This document shows positions 45,620 to 57,945 of a stretch of DNA of 64,000 bases, in pieces. The translations under genes were made by a program, and so were the position numbers. Every line of letters starts with the position of its first letter. The stretch's first letter is position 1. Below the pieces are notes generated by a model that saw only the letters and a list, made by a program, of their open reading frames with translations, had not been told where the DNA came from and did no database searches. The DNA comes from Panopea generosa (lineage: Eukaryota > Mollusca > Bivalvia > Adapedonta > Hiatellidae): the NCBI GenBank assembly GCA_029582155.1, contig CM055895.1:63403078-63467077 (forward strand), given 5' to 3'.

Positions 45620-48282
45620 AGCATCGTAGTATTATTAAATATTATCTATACATTCATTCCTTAAGAATAATATATGTTATGAAATTATGTCGTATGTGTA
45701 AGATACTAGTCTAGTGGGACTATTAGTCACACTGTCTCGTGTTACCACGTGACAAATCGGGGAGATTGGATGCACACTTTGAATAGTATTAAATTCGCCT
45801 ACCCAGTGGTGGCTTTGCTACGGACTGTCCTTAGGCGGTGACCCTGTTTGCACTTGTTGTATATGAACGAATCTTCCTATGCTGGGCGGTGTTCTTTTAC
45901 TTTGAATGCTACGTCTCTCGTTCATTGTTCTAATATTTTCGTATTTAAACAGTTTTAATATTTTTGTACATAAACAAATACATCAATACAGCCCAATGAG
46001 CACTACCGTGTACAGTATAATATTAAAGAGACATTACCTATATATTTATGTACACGAAATAATCCAACTTTACGGAGTCGGAAAGAAATTCACATAAAGT
46101 CAATGCGATTTTTCTGACGCAACACGTGTTACTTTCTCAAAATGTCTAATTATAATGTCGTCTATAAACTGTTGTTTTAGTAGAAACAATTCCGAAAAAC
46201 GTCCGAACGCATTCGCCTATTACCGAAAATCTGAAGGATTCAGTCAATAATGGTCGGATGAGATCATTTGTTATAGTCTCCAGAACGGGGCACGATAACA
46301 TCATCACTTGACATATTTGATATTTTGAATACACAAGGAAAACACCATATTCGTTTATAAAAACTGTTACGTTAAAAAATGCATTGTTTTAGTCATTATT
46401 GTAGTCTCATCAATGATTTAATATCAAGTTGCTGTTAACAGCATGTTATTTTACCATCATTTTTACATACTATATATACATTACAATATCTTTACACACA
46501 TATTATATCTAACATCAAAGAGTCTTATTTTATGAGGCTTCCAAAATAATAAAGCTGAATGGGATGATTATATTAGTTTAAGGTGTTTGAATAAAGACAA
46601 CCGTTATGTGGTATATATTCTTGCAAATGTATTGAATAAATGATGTTACTGTGTTAATGTTTTTTCTTTATTCATAGCAATTTTATAAAATTAAAATCAT
46701 TAGTCATTTCTAGGAGACTGGCAGCTTACTGGCCTAATGTGTATCAACATAACATATAATTATGTTAGCATTCGTTTTATAACCGTTTAGCATGATCTGT
46801 AAAGTATTGATAGTGGCTTACATTACTGTAATCGAAATAAGCATAAATGATAGGATAGATAAAAGTTCTTTAAATTAATAGTTGTATAAAGCTATTATTA
46901 TAATGTTCTGAATAAAAAATTAACTTTGCGTTGCGTACCAAATGCATATACAGTCAGAAGTAACGTAGTTATATATGCAATAACATTAACATCCATTCAA
47001 GCACTGTTTATTTTGGTTGAAACACTACTCTTTTGTTTGTCTTTACTTGATGAAACATATTATTCAAGAATGTCATAATTGACCATTTGAACGGGGGTTA
47101 TTTGCATATAGAAACTCATGAATTCATTGCTAACATAAGCTGATGCATTACATATTGTCACTGGTCCTCGTAATAAGGACGTATGCTCATCGTTGCCTTA
47201 AATAAAAAAAAACTACCGCTTAACCTGATGGAGTGTTGCATAGTATTGATCCAGCAATCCCGTTAATTGTGTTAATATGTTTTGCTATTGTCCATTTATT
47301 AGATATCTTCAACTTATGTATAATAGTGAAAATTAATGTTTGTAGGCACAAACTTTGTTAAAAGGTGATTGTAATGAACACTATCGTGATGGGTGTAATT
47401 TAAGAAAAAAAGGAGAGATTTCTAATAATGAGCTTGAATGGGGGTAACGACAGCCTATTGTCTGAAACCAGTATCGTATTTTATTGTACACTTTCTTATA
47501 GACCCTATAGTTTTCTCTCGGGCAAGAGCGTTCAGTATTTGATGATACTGCAGTCATTTATATTGAACGGGAACTTTAGAACGCACAACGTAAGGAAGTA
47601 GAAACTACTTTTGTTATTTTATCCAAAAACGTGACGATCGTAAAAGTGAAAATGACTTCAGAAATCTTGTATAAGACAGAATTGGCAGCTACACAAATAC
47701 AGATATCTTTACAATAAGTGTTTGAAACAAGCAATTCCAATTTTTCCAAACTGTCTGTTGCCCTAGAATGTTGTGTCCGGTAACTGTTCCCTGGGCACTA
47801 TTCAGACTAAGACATGCTTTCACCATCTCGAGAAATTATAACATAATATTAAAGCAGTTTGTATACAAATATATTTTTCAAACAAAATATCATCCACTGC
47901 AATATACACACATAGAATCGCAAAAATATTTTAGATGAGTAGACTGCCGCCATTAAACAAAAGCAATCGATAATATCCATTGAAGTACCGTAGAATAACG
48001 TCAATGACACAACGTTTTATTACAAACACACTTTAAATAAACAACTCATCCCAACTAATATTTCTCCCTACACTTTCAGTAACCTATATGGTATATATGC
48101 AAGAACATTTGCTTTTTTTTTTTTTAAAAAATCATCTATAAATATACTGACTGTAAAGTAGCCAGAGAGCAAAACAAATATTTAAAATGACTGGTGAGTT
48201 GTAACAGAATTAAAGATACATTTTTTATTAGTATTAAGTATTTTGTCCGGAATATGGTGTGCTGTTATAGGTGTATTTGTAT
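45620..48282. other. No supported feature
   Basis: AT-rich. No gene or repeat recognised; only short chance frames. Confidence 0.4.
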
Positions 48283-48629
48283 ACAGGTAAAACCGACACG
48301 CATGTTAAACGTACGTTTACCGTAAGTTTAACATACGTGCCAACAGTACGTTTCTCATGTAAACAGTATCCCTTCTTTACCTAATATCGCGATATACCTA
48401 TTACCGCAAAAGCTCGAATAATAACAAACTGGGAAGACATGTGCAAAGCTCCAACTTCCGTTAGTGTCGGCATTGATTTTTAACTCAGCACACTTAAATA
48501 ACCTTATAACTGTTTAGTATTGATGCCATTCTTTACATGGTTAAACATTTTTTAGACTCGCGGTATTAGGTTTGACCAGTATACAACGCGCGTTTAACAT
48601 ATGTTTAATACACGTGGCATTTAACCTGT
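48283..48629. mobile_element. MITE with about 40-bp imperfect terminal repeats and GTAT flanks
   Basis: The left end ACAGGTAAAACCGACACGCA (48283-48302) and the right end, read inverted, ACAGGTTAAATGCCACGTGT, continue as imperfect inverted repeats with TTAAAC words. GTAT lies directly outside both ends (48279-48282 and 48630-48633) and may be the target duplication. The centre (48385-48580) is present in inverted orientation at 54379-54600. The perfect palindrome TAAACGTACGTTTA lies near the left end. No coding capacity. Confidence 0.65.
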
Positions 48630-48649
48630 GTATTATGATGACAACGATC

Positions 48650-48960
48650 TAGAAACAACAACTTATGTCAACAAAAATATAGACGAAACAAATACTATTG
48701 GCAATCACAAAGATGCAATATATTTTACCGACATTTTGAGATATACCGACGTATGTTATTTGCAATAACATTGACGAAACTGAGTTATTTTGACGATGAC
48801 ATAAGGTAACAGATTATATCGACAATGACATAGACGCAAATAATATATCGACTTAGATGCAACAGACAATTGCAGTAACGAAGCATATTATATCGCCAAT
48901 GGCATAGACGCAGCATATTATTTTGACAATGCCAAAGACGTGGCACTATAATATAACTCT
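48650..48960. repeat. Degenerate tandem repeat, about 30-bp unit
   Basis: Units of the type ATTATATCGACAATGACATA followed by GACGC recur at about 30-base spacing, best seen at 48821-48945. Confidence 0.65.
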
Positions 48961-49065
48961 GAAACCAGACATCATCATTGTATGAGATACCATTTACATG
49001 TACTTGAAATGGTAACCTTGTTTGAAATTACGATGAAAAAAATAAAGATACTATCACTGTGAAAT

Positions 49066-49499
49066 AAAACCGAAAGGGCTACAGTTTCCTCTGTTTATAT
49101 CACCGTCCAATTGTTCATTTCACTACAGTTTCCCCTACTTATATCACCGTCCAATTGTTCACTTCACTCCCTGCAATAGTTCAAACATTACGATACGCTA
49201 TCAAATAATACCACATGAGGACGAAAACACTGTCAGCCACAAACCGGACTACAAATATTCTGTTGGTATGTTAAAAACCTGTAGAAAAAAATTTGTTTCC
49301 AGTTATGCTTGGTCTGGCAAATGATTGTAAAGGAATTGTGTTACTTGTTTTGTGTTGGGAACGTGTTATTTCTTTCACTTTCCTGTGAAAATTAAATAAA
49401 GAGACCAAATATACAATTTAGAGCTTATTTTATGTCTAAATAAATGTCACTGCGTCGGAGACAGTCTAGTCCTGTAACAATCAATCAACATAAATACGT

Positions 49500-49502
<3 letters not shown>
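49066..49502 (+). repeat. Dispersed repeat interrupted by a hairpin insertion, left part
   Basis: Inverted counterpart of 55885-56180. Shared words (this strand) include AATACCACATG, ACACTGTCAGCCAC, AATGATTGTAAAGG, AACGTGTTATTT and AGACAGTCTAGTCCTG. It starts with a 44-bp tandem duplication (CAGTTTCC through CCAATTGTTCA, 49081-49166). Confidence 0.8.
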
Positions 49503-49539
<37 letters not shown>

Positions 49540-49766
49540 AGGGAGAATCATACGTCTAACAAAACACCTTTCAGGAGCACCGGATCCGCGAATGATACAT
49601 AAATGGTAGAAATAGTGAATACAGTATAGATAATTACCATTTTACAGTTCTAAAACTTATAACGAGATATCCTTAGCTAGCTTTCGGCTTAACGCTTAAA
49701 GCCGAAAGCTAGCTAAAGATATCTCGTTATAAGTTTTAGCACTATATATATATATATATATATATA
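49503..49766. mobile_element. Hairpin-bearing insertion in a TA tract
   Basis: Bounded by (AT)n runs at 49503-49536 and 49743-49766. It interrupts an older repeat whose uninterrupted copy at 55780-56180 has only a short TATATATAT at the equivalent point, so this block is an insertion. It holds about 110 bases of unique sequence and then a strong hairpin. Confidence 0.7.
49650..49739. repeat. Near-perfect hairpin, 41-bp arms, 8-base loop
   Basis: The left arm (49650-49690) begins CTAAAACTTATAACGAGATA and ends CTTTCGGCTT. The right arm (49699-49739) is its inverse with a single mismatch. The loop is AACGCTTA. Such a stem could form a cruciform or, if transcribed, a long RNA hairpin. Confidence 0.95.
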
Positions 49767-49860
49767 CGGTTGTTAGGAAGAGATTGTTAAGGTGTCGTAC
49801 TGTCGGCCGGAGAGTCTTTTGATATAGATTGTAAGAGGTTAGTTTGGGGATGGGACTACT
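49767..49860 (+). repeat. Dispersed repeat interrupted by a hairpin insertion, right part
   Basis: AAGGTGTCGTACTGTCGGCC and AGAGTCTTTTGATAT match the inverted copy at 55790-55860 (GCCGACAGTACGGCACCT), continuing the repeat that broke off at 49502. Confidence 0.75.
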
Positions 49861-50287
49861 TTTTATTTACACTTTCGTTTTGTGATGTGACGACGGGGTA
49901 ACAGCGAGATTGTAAGCACCCGTTAACCAGGTTCATGTTCACAAGTGCCAGATTTGCTGCTGTCTGTTCCAATGTTGTAGCGCCCGTTATCACTTCATCT
50001 GTTGTTGTCCTAAGGGTTTTACTTGGCACTCGTGAATATTCAATGTATTATCGTAAATTAAGTTTCGGTATCCGAACGTAAATAGTGATATTACTGTTGA
50101 CAAACCGATACCAATACATTATTCAATCGGCATCATATTGTACTTACAAATAGCTACACGGACATATTGACAAATATAAATGAGTACCAGGTAAAACCTT
50201 ACGGACAATAGTATATAATTATTGTTATTATTGTTATAATTATCTACATTGATTATGTTTATGTTGTCACTGTGTCTTTTGAATGCT

Positions 50288-50575
50288 ACCAAGCTGGGTC
50301 CGCGCCTGACTATCAATCCAGGGGTCGTGAGTTTGAATCCCCGCCCGGCAAAAGTCTCTGTGATGATTGATATATGGCATTGTGTCTCATTGTCATACGT
50401 CTCTTACCGTTGATTCAAGCAGGAAAGTCATCAGTTACTTGCGGAGATTGGGTGTGCTCGAGTGATAGTTAACCTTTCAGGATCCCAGGAAACTGTGGTT
50501 AGGTTAACTGATCGTCTGTTAGCCCTCGATGGCATAAAATGACGCTAAATATTCAATCAAGCAATTCAATATGTT
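50288..50575 (+). mobile_element. tRNA-headed SINE (type D)
   Basis: The head at 50288-50350 ends with GTCGTGAGTTTGAATCCCCG, a B-box with one change. The A-box is only partly visible. The body includes TGTGTCTCATTGTCATACG, ACTTGCGGAGATTGGGTGTG, GTTAACTGATCG, GTTAGCCCTCGATGGCA and a CAATCAAGCAA tail. The minus-strand copy at 43907 confirms it is a family. Confidence 0.75.
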
Positions 50576-51459
50576 GTATGCTACATCTGCAGCAGTTGGA
50601 CATGCATGTATATACTACAAGAAACTAAACATGGTTTTGATTTTAAATATTGTCGTAACGCTTTTATGAAATGACTTTTAAGTTTTATAGCCTATGTTAC
50701 ATTATTTATGATCGGCACGGGAAAAAGTTCATAGACAACGTTGGACAAACGTTTTCTTGGCGTATCTAACTTTCCAATAGCTCTCTGTCTTTGATTTTCA
50801 TACCGTCTAGGCATGTTGTCACATTAATGTGTAAATAATAAATCTGTGTTTTGTTGTTGTGATTATGTATCTGTATAAACTTCGTGTACGGTATTAGCCA
50901 TTTCACGTGCTGCACGTGCAAACTATAACCGTCGAATAGTTCCATAAATACACAATTTGTTTGGTGATAACAAACCTGTAGTATAGGTTTTATAATAATA
51001 TATATATGAATCAAAACATTGAATAAAGTATAGTTTCTTTATCTTAGTTAGTATATTCTCATCTTCTTTGAATGATATCGGTTATAATCTGGTGTGCAGG
51101 GGAGGGGGCGAGGGAATACCGGTATTGCATAGCACATTCAATACACATACACTGTGTATATATCACCATAAATTATGTAGCACGCAAATCGGGTGCAATA
51201 TACGATAGTTGTGATATAGTTGTGGTATATAGAAGATAAACGCTTAAATGTGTATTATGGTTTAAGCTTCAAAGTTAGTAATTTAAAAATATGTGTGTTC
51301 GGTTTTGAACATATTACTTTTCGATGAACTCACAACTAACTGCTTTTAACTCCTTAACCCATCAATATTGTTCAAAATGCACTACAAACGCACTTTTCAA
51401 GTTTATACAATTAAATTATTTTACCGTGAAGATGTGTGGTGTGTATATGCGTGCGTGTG

Positions 51460-51527
<68 letters not shown>

Positions 51528-53555
51528 TGTTTATCATTTGCATGAACTCGGTAAAACTGCAATAAGTTGTTAAAATGGTGTTAACTTCGTGATAAATAAT
51601 ACACAATATGCAATAGTTCCTCGGTTAAATAGTATCGGTTAATATGTAGAGAGGGCATATCGTATCGATAACGTTTATAATCGACAAAAAAATGTTATTG
51701 TGTTTTTTATCAGATCGAAAAATGTTTTAAATGAATTCTATTGTTTGATTAGTTATCAAGAATATTTCAAGAATATTTCTTAATGTAATAAATATTATAT
51801 CTGATTCCACAGATATGTACGTCTGTGGATTAAATTGTCATAACCAGTAACTAAAGATGTTTATTTTATTAAGAAACAAACTATTTATGAATGACAACTA
51901 TTTATATGAATTTTGATCGTCCTCCGTGGTTTTATATCCTCTCGTACTGTTAGCAAATCATGCTATAAATATAGATTAATTCTAATATGCTAATTGGCCG
52001 CTTCCCTTATGGTACTTCTGGTAAAATATCCGATACAATCGTAAATACTATGATAATTCCGTATCCTTGGGTATTAAAAAGGTCCCTAGGTATGTACAAG
52101 ATATAATTATGGACAAATAGATTTTTTTATTTTGTTGGATATGAGAAGTCGATTATGGGTACTGAAGGAAAACCTAATGTTGCTAGGGAAAGGAACAAAA
52201 TAATATCATTCTTGTCTCGAGATTCAAATTCAGATCGCCAGAGCAACAATCCACAGATCTTATCATGGGCTATATAACAAGATTGGAGGTGTATATTTAA
52301 ATCTAAAATTAACCGCTTACCATTTTTTAATCGATGATGCCCGGAATACCAACGCGATCAAATAGACTAATGTATTAACGTTATTCCACGGGTCAGGTCT
52401 AATTCAAATATCGGCGAATAAACAACGTTATTTTGCACCAGATATGACCCAGATAGTCATAATGGGTGCTGAATATTACAGTTATACCATTTTTTTATTG
52501 AATTAAAAGGGTAGTACTTATTGCTTATACCATTTTTAGTTATTTGAAATCAACCAATATGAAAATAAAGATACTAGTAACCTTATTTTGGGATGATTCA
52601 ACACCGATTTATATTACCTTGCTCTAATATCTCATTTTATTTAATAAATTTATTAGTAACATAATTTGAAAATGTAGAAGTCTGTATGATCATCATTAAA
52701 TTAAGATAAAACACATACGCATGTAGCGGAGTGAACAAGAAAAACACAGATGTTCAAAGATATTCTAAGTTCATCGTAACTATTTAATTACAAGCATCAA
52801 CAACATAATTATATAGTGTCAATCTAACTACAGTTTGTACTTTAAGCGATCCTTAAACCAGACCTATTATTTTTTTTCTCTTCATGTGGTCGATTTCCTC
52901 AAATTCTGATTGTTTGTTTGCTACAGGGTCATGACTGGCGTGACCTTTAAATAGTGTTTATTTGCCGTCCAATCCAATATAAACATGAGCATGTTGCCTT
53001 ATTTAGCCTGCAAAATAGTTATACATGACAGGTAATGTATGAACAATCATTTTAGATATGAACTACTGGTGCCTAAAGTTGTGGACATTGATAAATGTCA
53101 CACTAACCAAATACGGTATTTTCCGTGTATCATTTTCTGTAATAAAAATATATTTGTTACTTCCTACGTCAGTTACTTTTAATTAGTTTTTAATATAAAC
53201 CCAAATGCCATGTGTCATGTTAAACACGTTGATAATAACTTAGTATCCTTGATACTGGATATATGATGACTTTTAGTCAACATTCTTCTAACGACTTTGA
53301 AATTCATGTTTTCATATTTAAGTGTATCTTTCTCTAACTCCTTTTATCCCATTAATATCGGATTCCGTGAATACTTAAATAAACCGCCAATAAAATAAAT
53401 TTGTAAACTTTCTGTTTATCGACCTGGTCTGTTTTTCTTCATTGCTGCTGATACTGATTTGAAAAGCGTTCTATAAGAGTATTACTGAAGGAATCATCTA
53501 TATCATTTAGGTAGTGAACATCACTTAGTCTATCGTTTATTTAAACTTTGGTTAG
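50576..53555. other. No supported gene; (TGCG)n tract
   Basis: AT-rich apart from the microsatellite at 51447-51530. No gene, RNA gene or further repeat recognised. Confidence 0.45.
51447..51530. repeat. (TGCG)n microsatellite
   Basis: About 20 perfect GCGT units preceded by a short imperfect part. Open frames across it on both strands, with R-A-C-V or T-H-A repeats, are artefacts of the repeat. Confidence 0.95.
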
Positions 53556-53830
53556 TCACTTTTCTGCTAGAAATTTCACTAGATGTGAAAGTAAAACCTG
53601 AAATCTGGATGTTTTTTCTGGCTTGTTCACTAAATTTGGTACGGAACACTGTAAGTGTAGTAAACACAATTGAGGGCTACACTGCAACCAGTCTAAGAGT
53701 TCGGGTACCTCGTCGTTAAAATATTTATTGTATACAGAACTGACGTTCGTGTCATTGCTCTGAGCGTCAGCTGCCCCAGTCATTGTGTGTAATTGAGGTC
53801 TAGCAACAAGCCATGTCAAGATTGATGTGC
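53556..53830 (-). CDS. Candidate small protein or terminal exon, unrecognised
   Basis: A minus-strand frame, GC-richer than its surroundings, has an internal ATG at about 53783 giving a 75-residue product. It starts MTGAADAQSNDTNVSSVYNK and contains FNDEVPELLDWLQCSP and a hydrophobic/basic end FQVLLSHLVKFLAEK before TGA. AAATAAA lies about 20 bases past the stop, a plausible polyadenylation signal. Upstream, GGCTTGTTGCTAG just before the frame (about 53800) could be a splice acceptor, in which case this is a last exon reading P-Q-L-H-T before the methionine. Composition (D, E, L, W, C, N spread) is unlike the K/I/N/Y/F-rich chance frames of the window. No family recognised. Confidence 0.4.
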
Positions 53831-54378
53831 TGCACGCTGTTCAATATATTACTGCTAAGCACACGAGAGCCGTCTAGTTATTTATTGACAAGTGTAAAAC
53901 CGGGAAAAAAACTTAAGCAAATGTATCGTCAATATTACCGCTTTTATCATATTTAGATATGTCCAATATTTTCACGACCAAAGCGCCATAATACAGTTAT
54001 ATAAATTTAAAAGATAATATGATCAAGTGAAGTTCCAGATACATAATTGGACGGGTGTTATTTATAAAGGGAAGATATCAGTATTGGTTTATCCGACATT
54101 TACTTCTAAGGAGCGGTTTTTATTACCCACAGTAACGTGATTCCTACGAATTTAATCTAATTCCTTCATTTAATAAAAAAGGTTTTCGTGATATGTCAGT
54201 ATGAAAAATGTTTAGGCAGTCATGCAACCGTAAATATAAAATTTAACGCTTGTGAAAATAAAGGACAACATTAAACATAGCGTAACAGGTTACGCATTGG
54301 GTGTAATTGTGCTTTTATTTTATAAATAATTAACATTTTTTCGTTTTGCCTTATAGAATTTCGAATGAGAGCTTTATT
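53831..54378. other. No gene; weak copy of a dispersed repeat at 54030-54130
   Basis: ATATCAGTATTGGTTTATCC and ACATTTACTTC resemble 39300-39350 and 31020-31070. The remainder is AT-rich and featureless. Confidence 0.45.
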
Positions 54379-54600
54379 ACTGGTCATACCTAATACCGCA
54401 AGTCTAAATAAAGTTCCAACCATGTAAAGAATGGCATAAACACTAAACAGTAATAAGGTTACTTAAGTGTGCCGAGTAAAATACAGTTACCGATACGAAA
54501 TGCAAACAAATGCCGACGCTAACGGAAGATGGCGCTTTGCGCATGTCTTCCAAGATTGTTATTATCCGGGCATTCGCGGTAATAGCTATATCGCGGTATA
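54379..54600 (-). repeat. Inverted internal copy of the GTAT-flanked MITE
   Basis: The reverse complement matches 48385-48580: TACCGCAAGTCTAAA, AACCATGTAAAGAATGGCAT, CTAAACAGTAATAAGG, CTTAAGTGTGC, GCCGACGCTAACGGAAG, GCGCATGTCTTCC. The terminal repeats are not recognisable here. Confidence 0.8.
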
Positions 54601-55779
54601 AGTTATTCAAGGGACTAACCTCACGATTTGTCTATGTTGTAAGAATTTCTTAACCCTGCAATCATGCATTGGACTACAGTCTCAAAAGAACACAAAACAA
54701 ATCAAAACAGAAGAGAAAGTAAAGCGATACTGGCATGTTCTAAATATCTTAGCCCTCTGGAAGCTTGGTCATTATCATTTTTTTTAAAAAATGAGTGTTA
54801 TGTTTAAATTTGTCTGTTTTATTTGAATCTGCAACACATATGGGACGTTAGTGGGTTGGGAAGTGTTCTTACTTATATCAATAACCCTGATAATAAAACC
54901 GAGTCTGTTATGTTAAAGTCTTAAAGGAAATGTATCAGGAAAAAATGCTATAAATGTCTTAAAAATAAGATATTTATTAAAATGTATAAAAGCATCTCGT
55001 TATTATAACAGATAAAATTCAAATGGTTTGGTATGCCAAATCCACCAAAATGTAACAAAATCGATATTTTAATTGGAGTGGTAAACTTGAAACGAAATAT
55101 CGATTTTAAAAAAAACAGCACTCAAACATTCGGATGTTTTCTATGATGGATCAATTTCATTACGCGCACACCTGTATCTATGGCAGATCTACCACTTAAA
55201 GGGCCCAGCGTACGATTTCCCCCACCACCCACCAAACTCCCATATTTTAATAGATTCACTATATTTCTACTTAAAAACATGTGTGCCTGTTTAGATTTTG
55301 TGGCGCCCCCTCTAAACTGAATCCTAGATCAGTCCCTGTGTGCAGCCGATCAAATTGAAATCACGTGACCCATTTGATATGTTACAAAACATGATGCACT
55401 TTTAAGCCGGACATCTATTTTGTCTAACATAAGCGTGTTAGGAAGTTAGGAAACACTTTTTTTAAAAAATATTTTAGCAAGTTCCAATTCTGATAAATTT
55501 TCTATGAACACATTATGTGCTTCCTAGGAGTGCATGTTCCCAATTAAAAGTAAAGATAAAAAATGTCCATGCACTCAAGACACAACCATAAGAACACCAT
55601 ACACGAAATCAATGTAGAGAATAATAACAATACGTAAACCACGTACAAACTGATGTAGTGATACTAGTGGGCGTTCACATTGGAACAGACAGTAGCAATA
55701 TCGGCATTGTGGAACTTAACCCTAGTTAAAGGAGGCATCCGACCACTTCATCACATCGAAAAACGAGACAGTGTAAACA
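54601..55779. other. No supported feature
   Basis: A slightly GC-richer patch at 55195-55345 (TTGTGGCGCCCCCTCTAAAC) resembles repeat sequence I associate with bivalve genomes, but I could not define an element. Confidence 0.35.
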
Positions 55780-56180
55780 GACTAATATTTTTACAAACCA
55801 CATCAAAAGACTATCCTGCCGACAGTACGGCACCTAAACCATCTCTTACTTACATACGTGTATGTATATATATCACCCACGCATTTATGTTAATTTGATT
55901 ATTCCAGGACTAGACTGTCTCCGGCAAAATGACATTTATTTAGACATAAAACAAGCTGTAAACGGTATATTGACTCACTTACTTAAGATTCACCGGAAAG
56001 TCGAATAAATAACACGTTCCGAAAACAAAAGAAGTAACCTTTACAATCATTTCCCAGAACAAGCTTAACTGGCAACAAATTACTTTCTACAGAAAATGTA
56101 GTTTTTAACATACAACAGAATATTCGTAGTTTGGATTGTGGCTGACAGTGTTTACGTCCCCATGTGGTATTATTTGATAA
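55780..56180 (-). repeat. Dispersed repeat, uninterrupted copy
   Basis: Inverted counterpart of 49066-49860 lacking the hairpin insertion: GCCGACAGTACGGCACCT, a short TATATATAT, CCAGGACTAGACTGTCTCCG, AATAACACGTTCC, GGCTGACAGTGTTTACGTCC and CATGTGGTATTATTTGATA follow in order. Confidence 0.8.
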
Positions 56181-57257
56181 CGTATCGTTATTGTGTCCTG
56201 TCTATATTCTGTAACAAGTCATTTAAAATATGTATTTTGAAATTAAAAAAGACTTTTAATTTGCACAGTAGTAACTGTACAGGTATTTTATTTGCAGTTG
56301 CAAAGGTGTTTTTAAGTACCAACTTGTTTTGTCAAGTGTTCACGATACAGGTTTCATATGTTAAACGGGTTTCGTTACACTCACTTTAGCTCATCATTTG
56401 AAGTGTCTTTTTTTTGTTTCTTAAAGTGCTTCTATCATGATAGTGCTCAACACAGTTTCCAATAAACAAAATGTGTGTCTATAAATATCAATGTTCGTTG
56501 TTTTACATTCGTTATATACAATTACAGAACATATTATATATAATGTTAATAACGGAACTAAAATGCCTGTTGATATTATTATAATTTGGTTTGTCATTAT
56601 GCTTTTGGGTTTTTTTACGCATACTAATCTTAAATAATTGATGAAACAGAAGCATTCAATCTTCGAATAGATATAAATTATATCACAATTGAAAGTATAC
56701 AGCGCAGTTGTTTGTAGAGACAAATTCAGACACACTTCGCTAATATAAGGTTGTGTATTATATTTGAATATTTTTGTCTTTCCTTTGATCTTGTTAACAA
56801 GCCTATATGTTAATCGTTGTTATAAGTACTATGGAGCCTTGAAAAAAAACTACTGTTTTAACCGTGTGATAAGGATAATGAGTGTAGTTACTTATTTCGT
56901 TACCTCTAACGGACAAATCCAATAGAATCTAGTTTACATTATTCTGTATTTGGTTGCACTCTGTACGTCAAAAGAATCATTTCAACAGATATTGACTAAT
57001 TGAATTATTGAACAACACGGTGTGTCTGACTCAGTGGGACCGTAGAGTCCATGCATCTGGATCGAAAGCAGAATAGTTGTTGAGTGGATGCTAAATGGTG
57101 TTGCATATTTAACTATTTTATTTGTGGGGTGACGCTACACGATGAATTTTGTTCTTTGTTCTATATAGAATAAGGTCTAGGATTCCCACGGTAAAAATAG
57201 TCCACATAGTATTTGTATTTTTTTAAAATGTATCCCTATATAGAATTCACAATAACT
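56181..57257. other. No supported feature
   Basis: AT-rich. A 104-codon minus-strand frame at 56421-56735 has one hydrophobic segment (IIIISTGILVPLLTLYIICS) but overall looks like AT-driven chance. Confidence 0.4.
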
Positions 57258-57610
57258 AGTAGGCTGACTAGGTTAATTTTTAAAGAAGGTGCAGTCAAGC
57301 ATTTAGCTTTAAAAAGAAGTCCTCAAAAGCTTATAAATATATGCACTTGTTAAAACTCTTATAAAAGTAACTTTTTTTACACCATTTATGTTTTAATGCA
57401 GTATAAGTTATGCCAGCTTTTGCTTACTCATCTGCAGCAAGAAAGCACAAACACTGTCAACCATTTTGAAAATATTTCAAACCAAATAACGAACGATTAT
57501 TTAAGAATCATGTTACCGTAGGGAAAAAAAGCGCAATTGTGAAGTGAGACGTCAACTGTTGATGTCCAATGTTTTGTTCATAACGTAAATTCGGCGTTTT
57601 TAGTACATTG
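57258..57610 (+). repeat. Dispersed repeat, copy 2 of 2
   Basis: Aligns with 18898-19250 in the same orientation; see that entry for shared words. More indels in the right half. Confidence 0.6.
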
Positions 57611-57871
57611 TAATAATATCTATATATTATATATACTACCTTATTAAACAACTACTAGTATTAATATTATATTTATGAAGTAGCCACTAGCAAAGACTTT
57701 ACAAATTACTTTTAAATAGTTAAAACGTAAATGATAAAATAATGATTATGATATGTAAACCAATAACTTTACATCTCCTGGAGACGACTAATGTTTTAGT
57801 TTTATAATTTAAGTTCAATAGGAGTAAGACGTGTACGTATGTTCGAATGAAAATATGAATTATTGATATAA

Positions 57872-57875
<4 letters not shown>

Positions 57876-57930
<55 letters not shown>

Positions 57931-57936
57931 CGCGCT
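57876..57936. repeat. (TG)n(CG)n microsatellite
   Basis: About 23 TG units are followed by about seven CG units, all alternating purine-pyrimidine, which favours Z-DNA. It lies ten bases from the left edge of the 44-bp satellite. Confidence 0.95.
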
Positions 57937-57945
57937 ATTAAAAAG

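Noticed and set aside
51324-51606. Frames with repeated R-A-C-V and T-H-A peptides
   Set aside because: Artefact of the (TGCG)n microsatellite, open on both strands.
56421-56735. 104-codon minus-strand frame with one hydrophobic segment
   Set aside because: Hydrophobic runs are common in translated AT-rich DNA; no family or gene signals.
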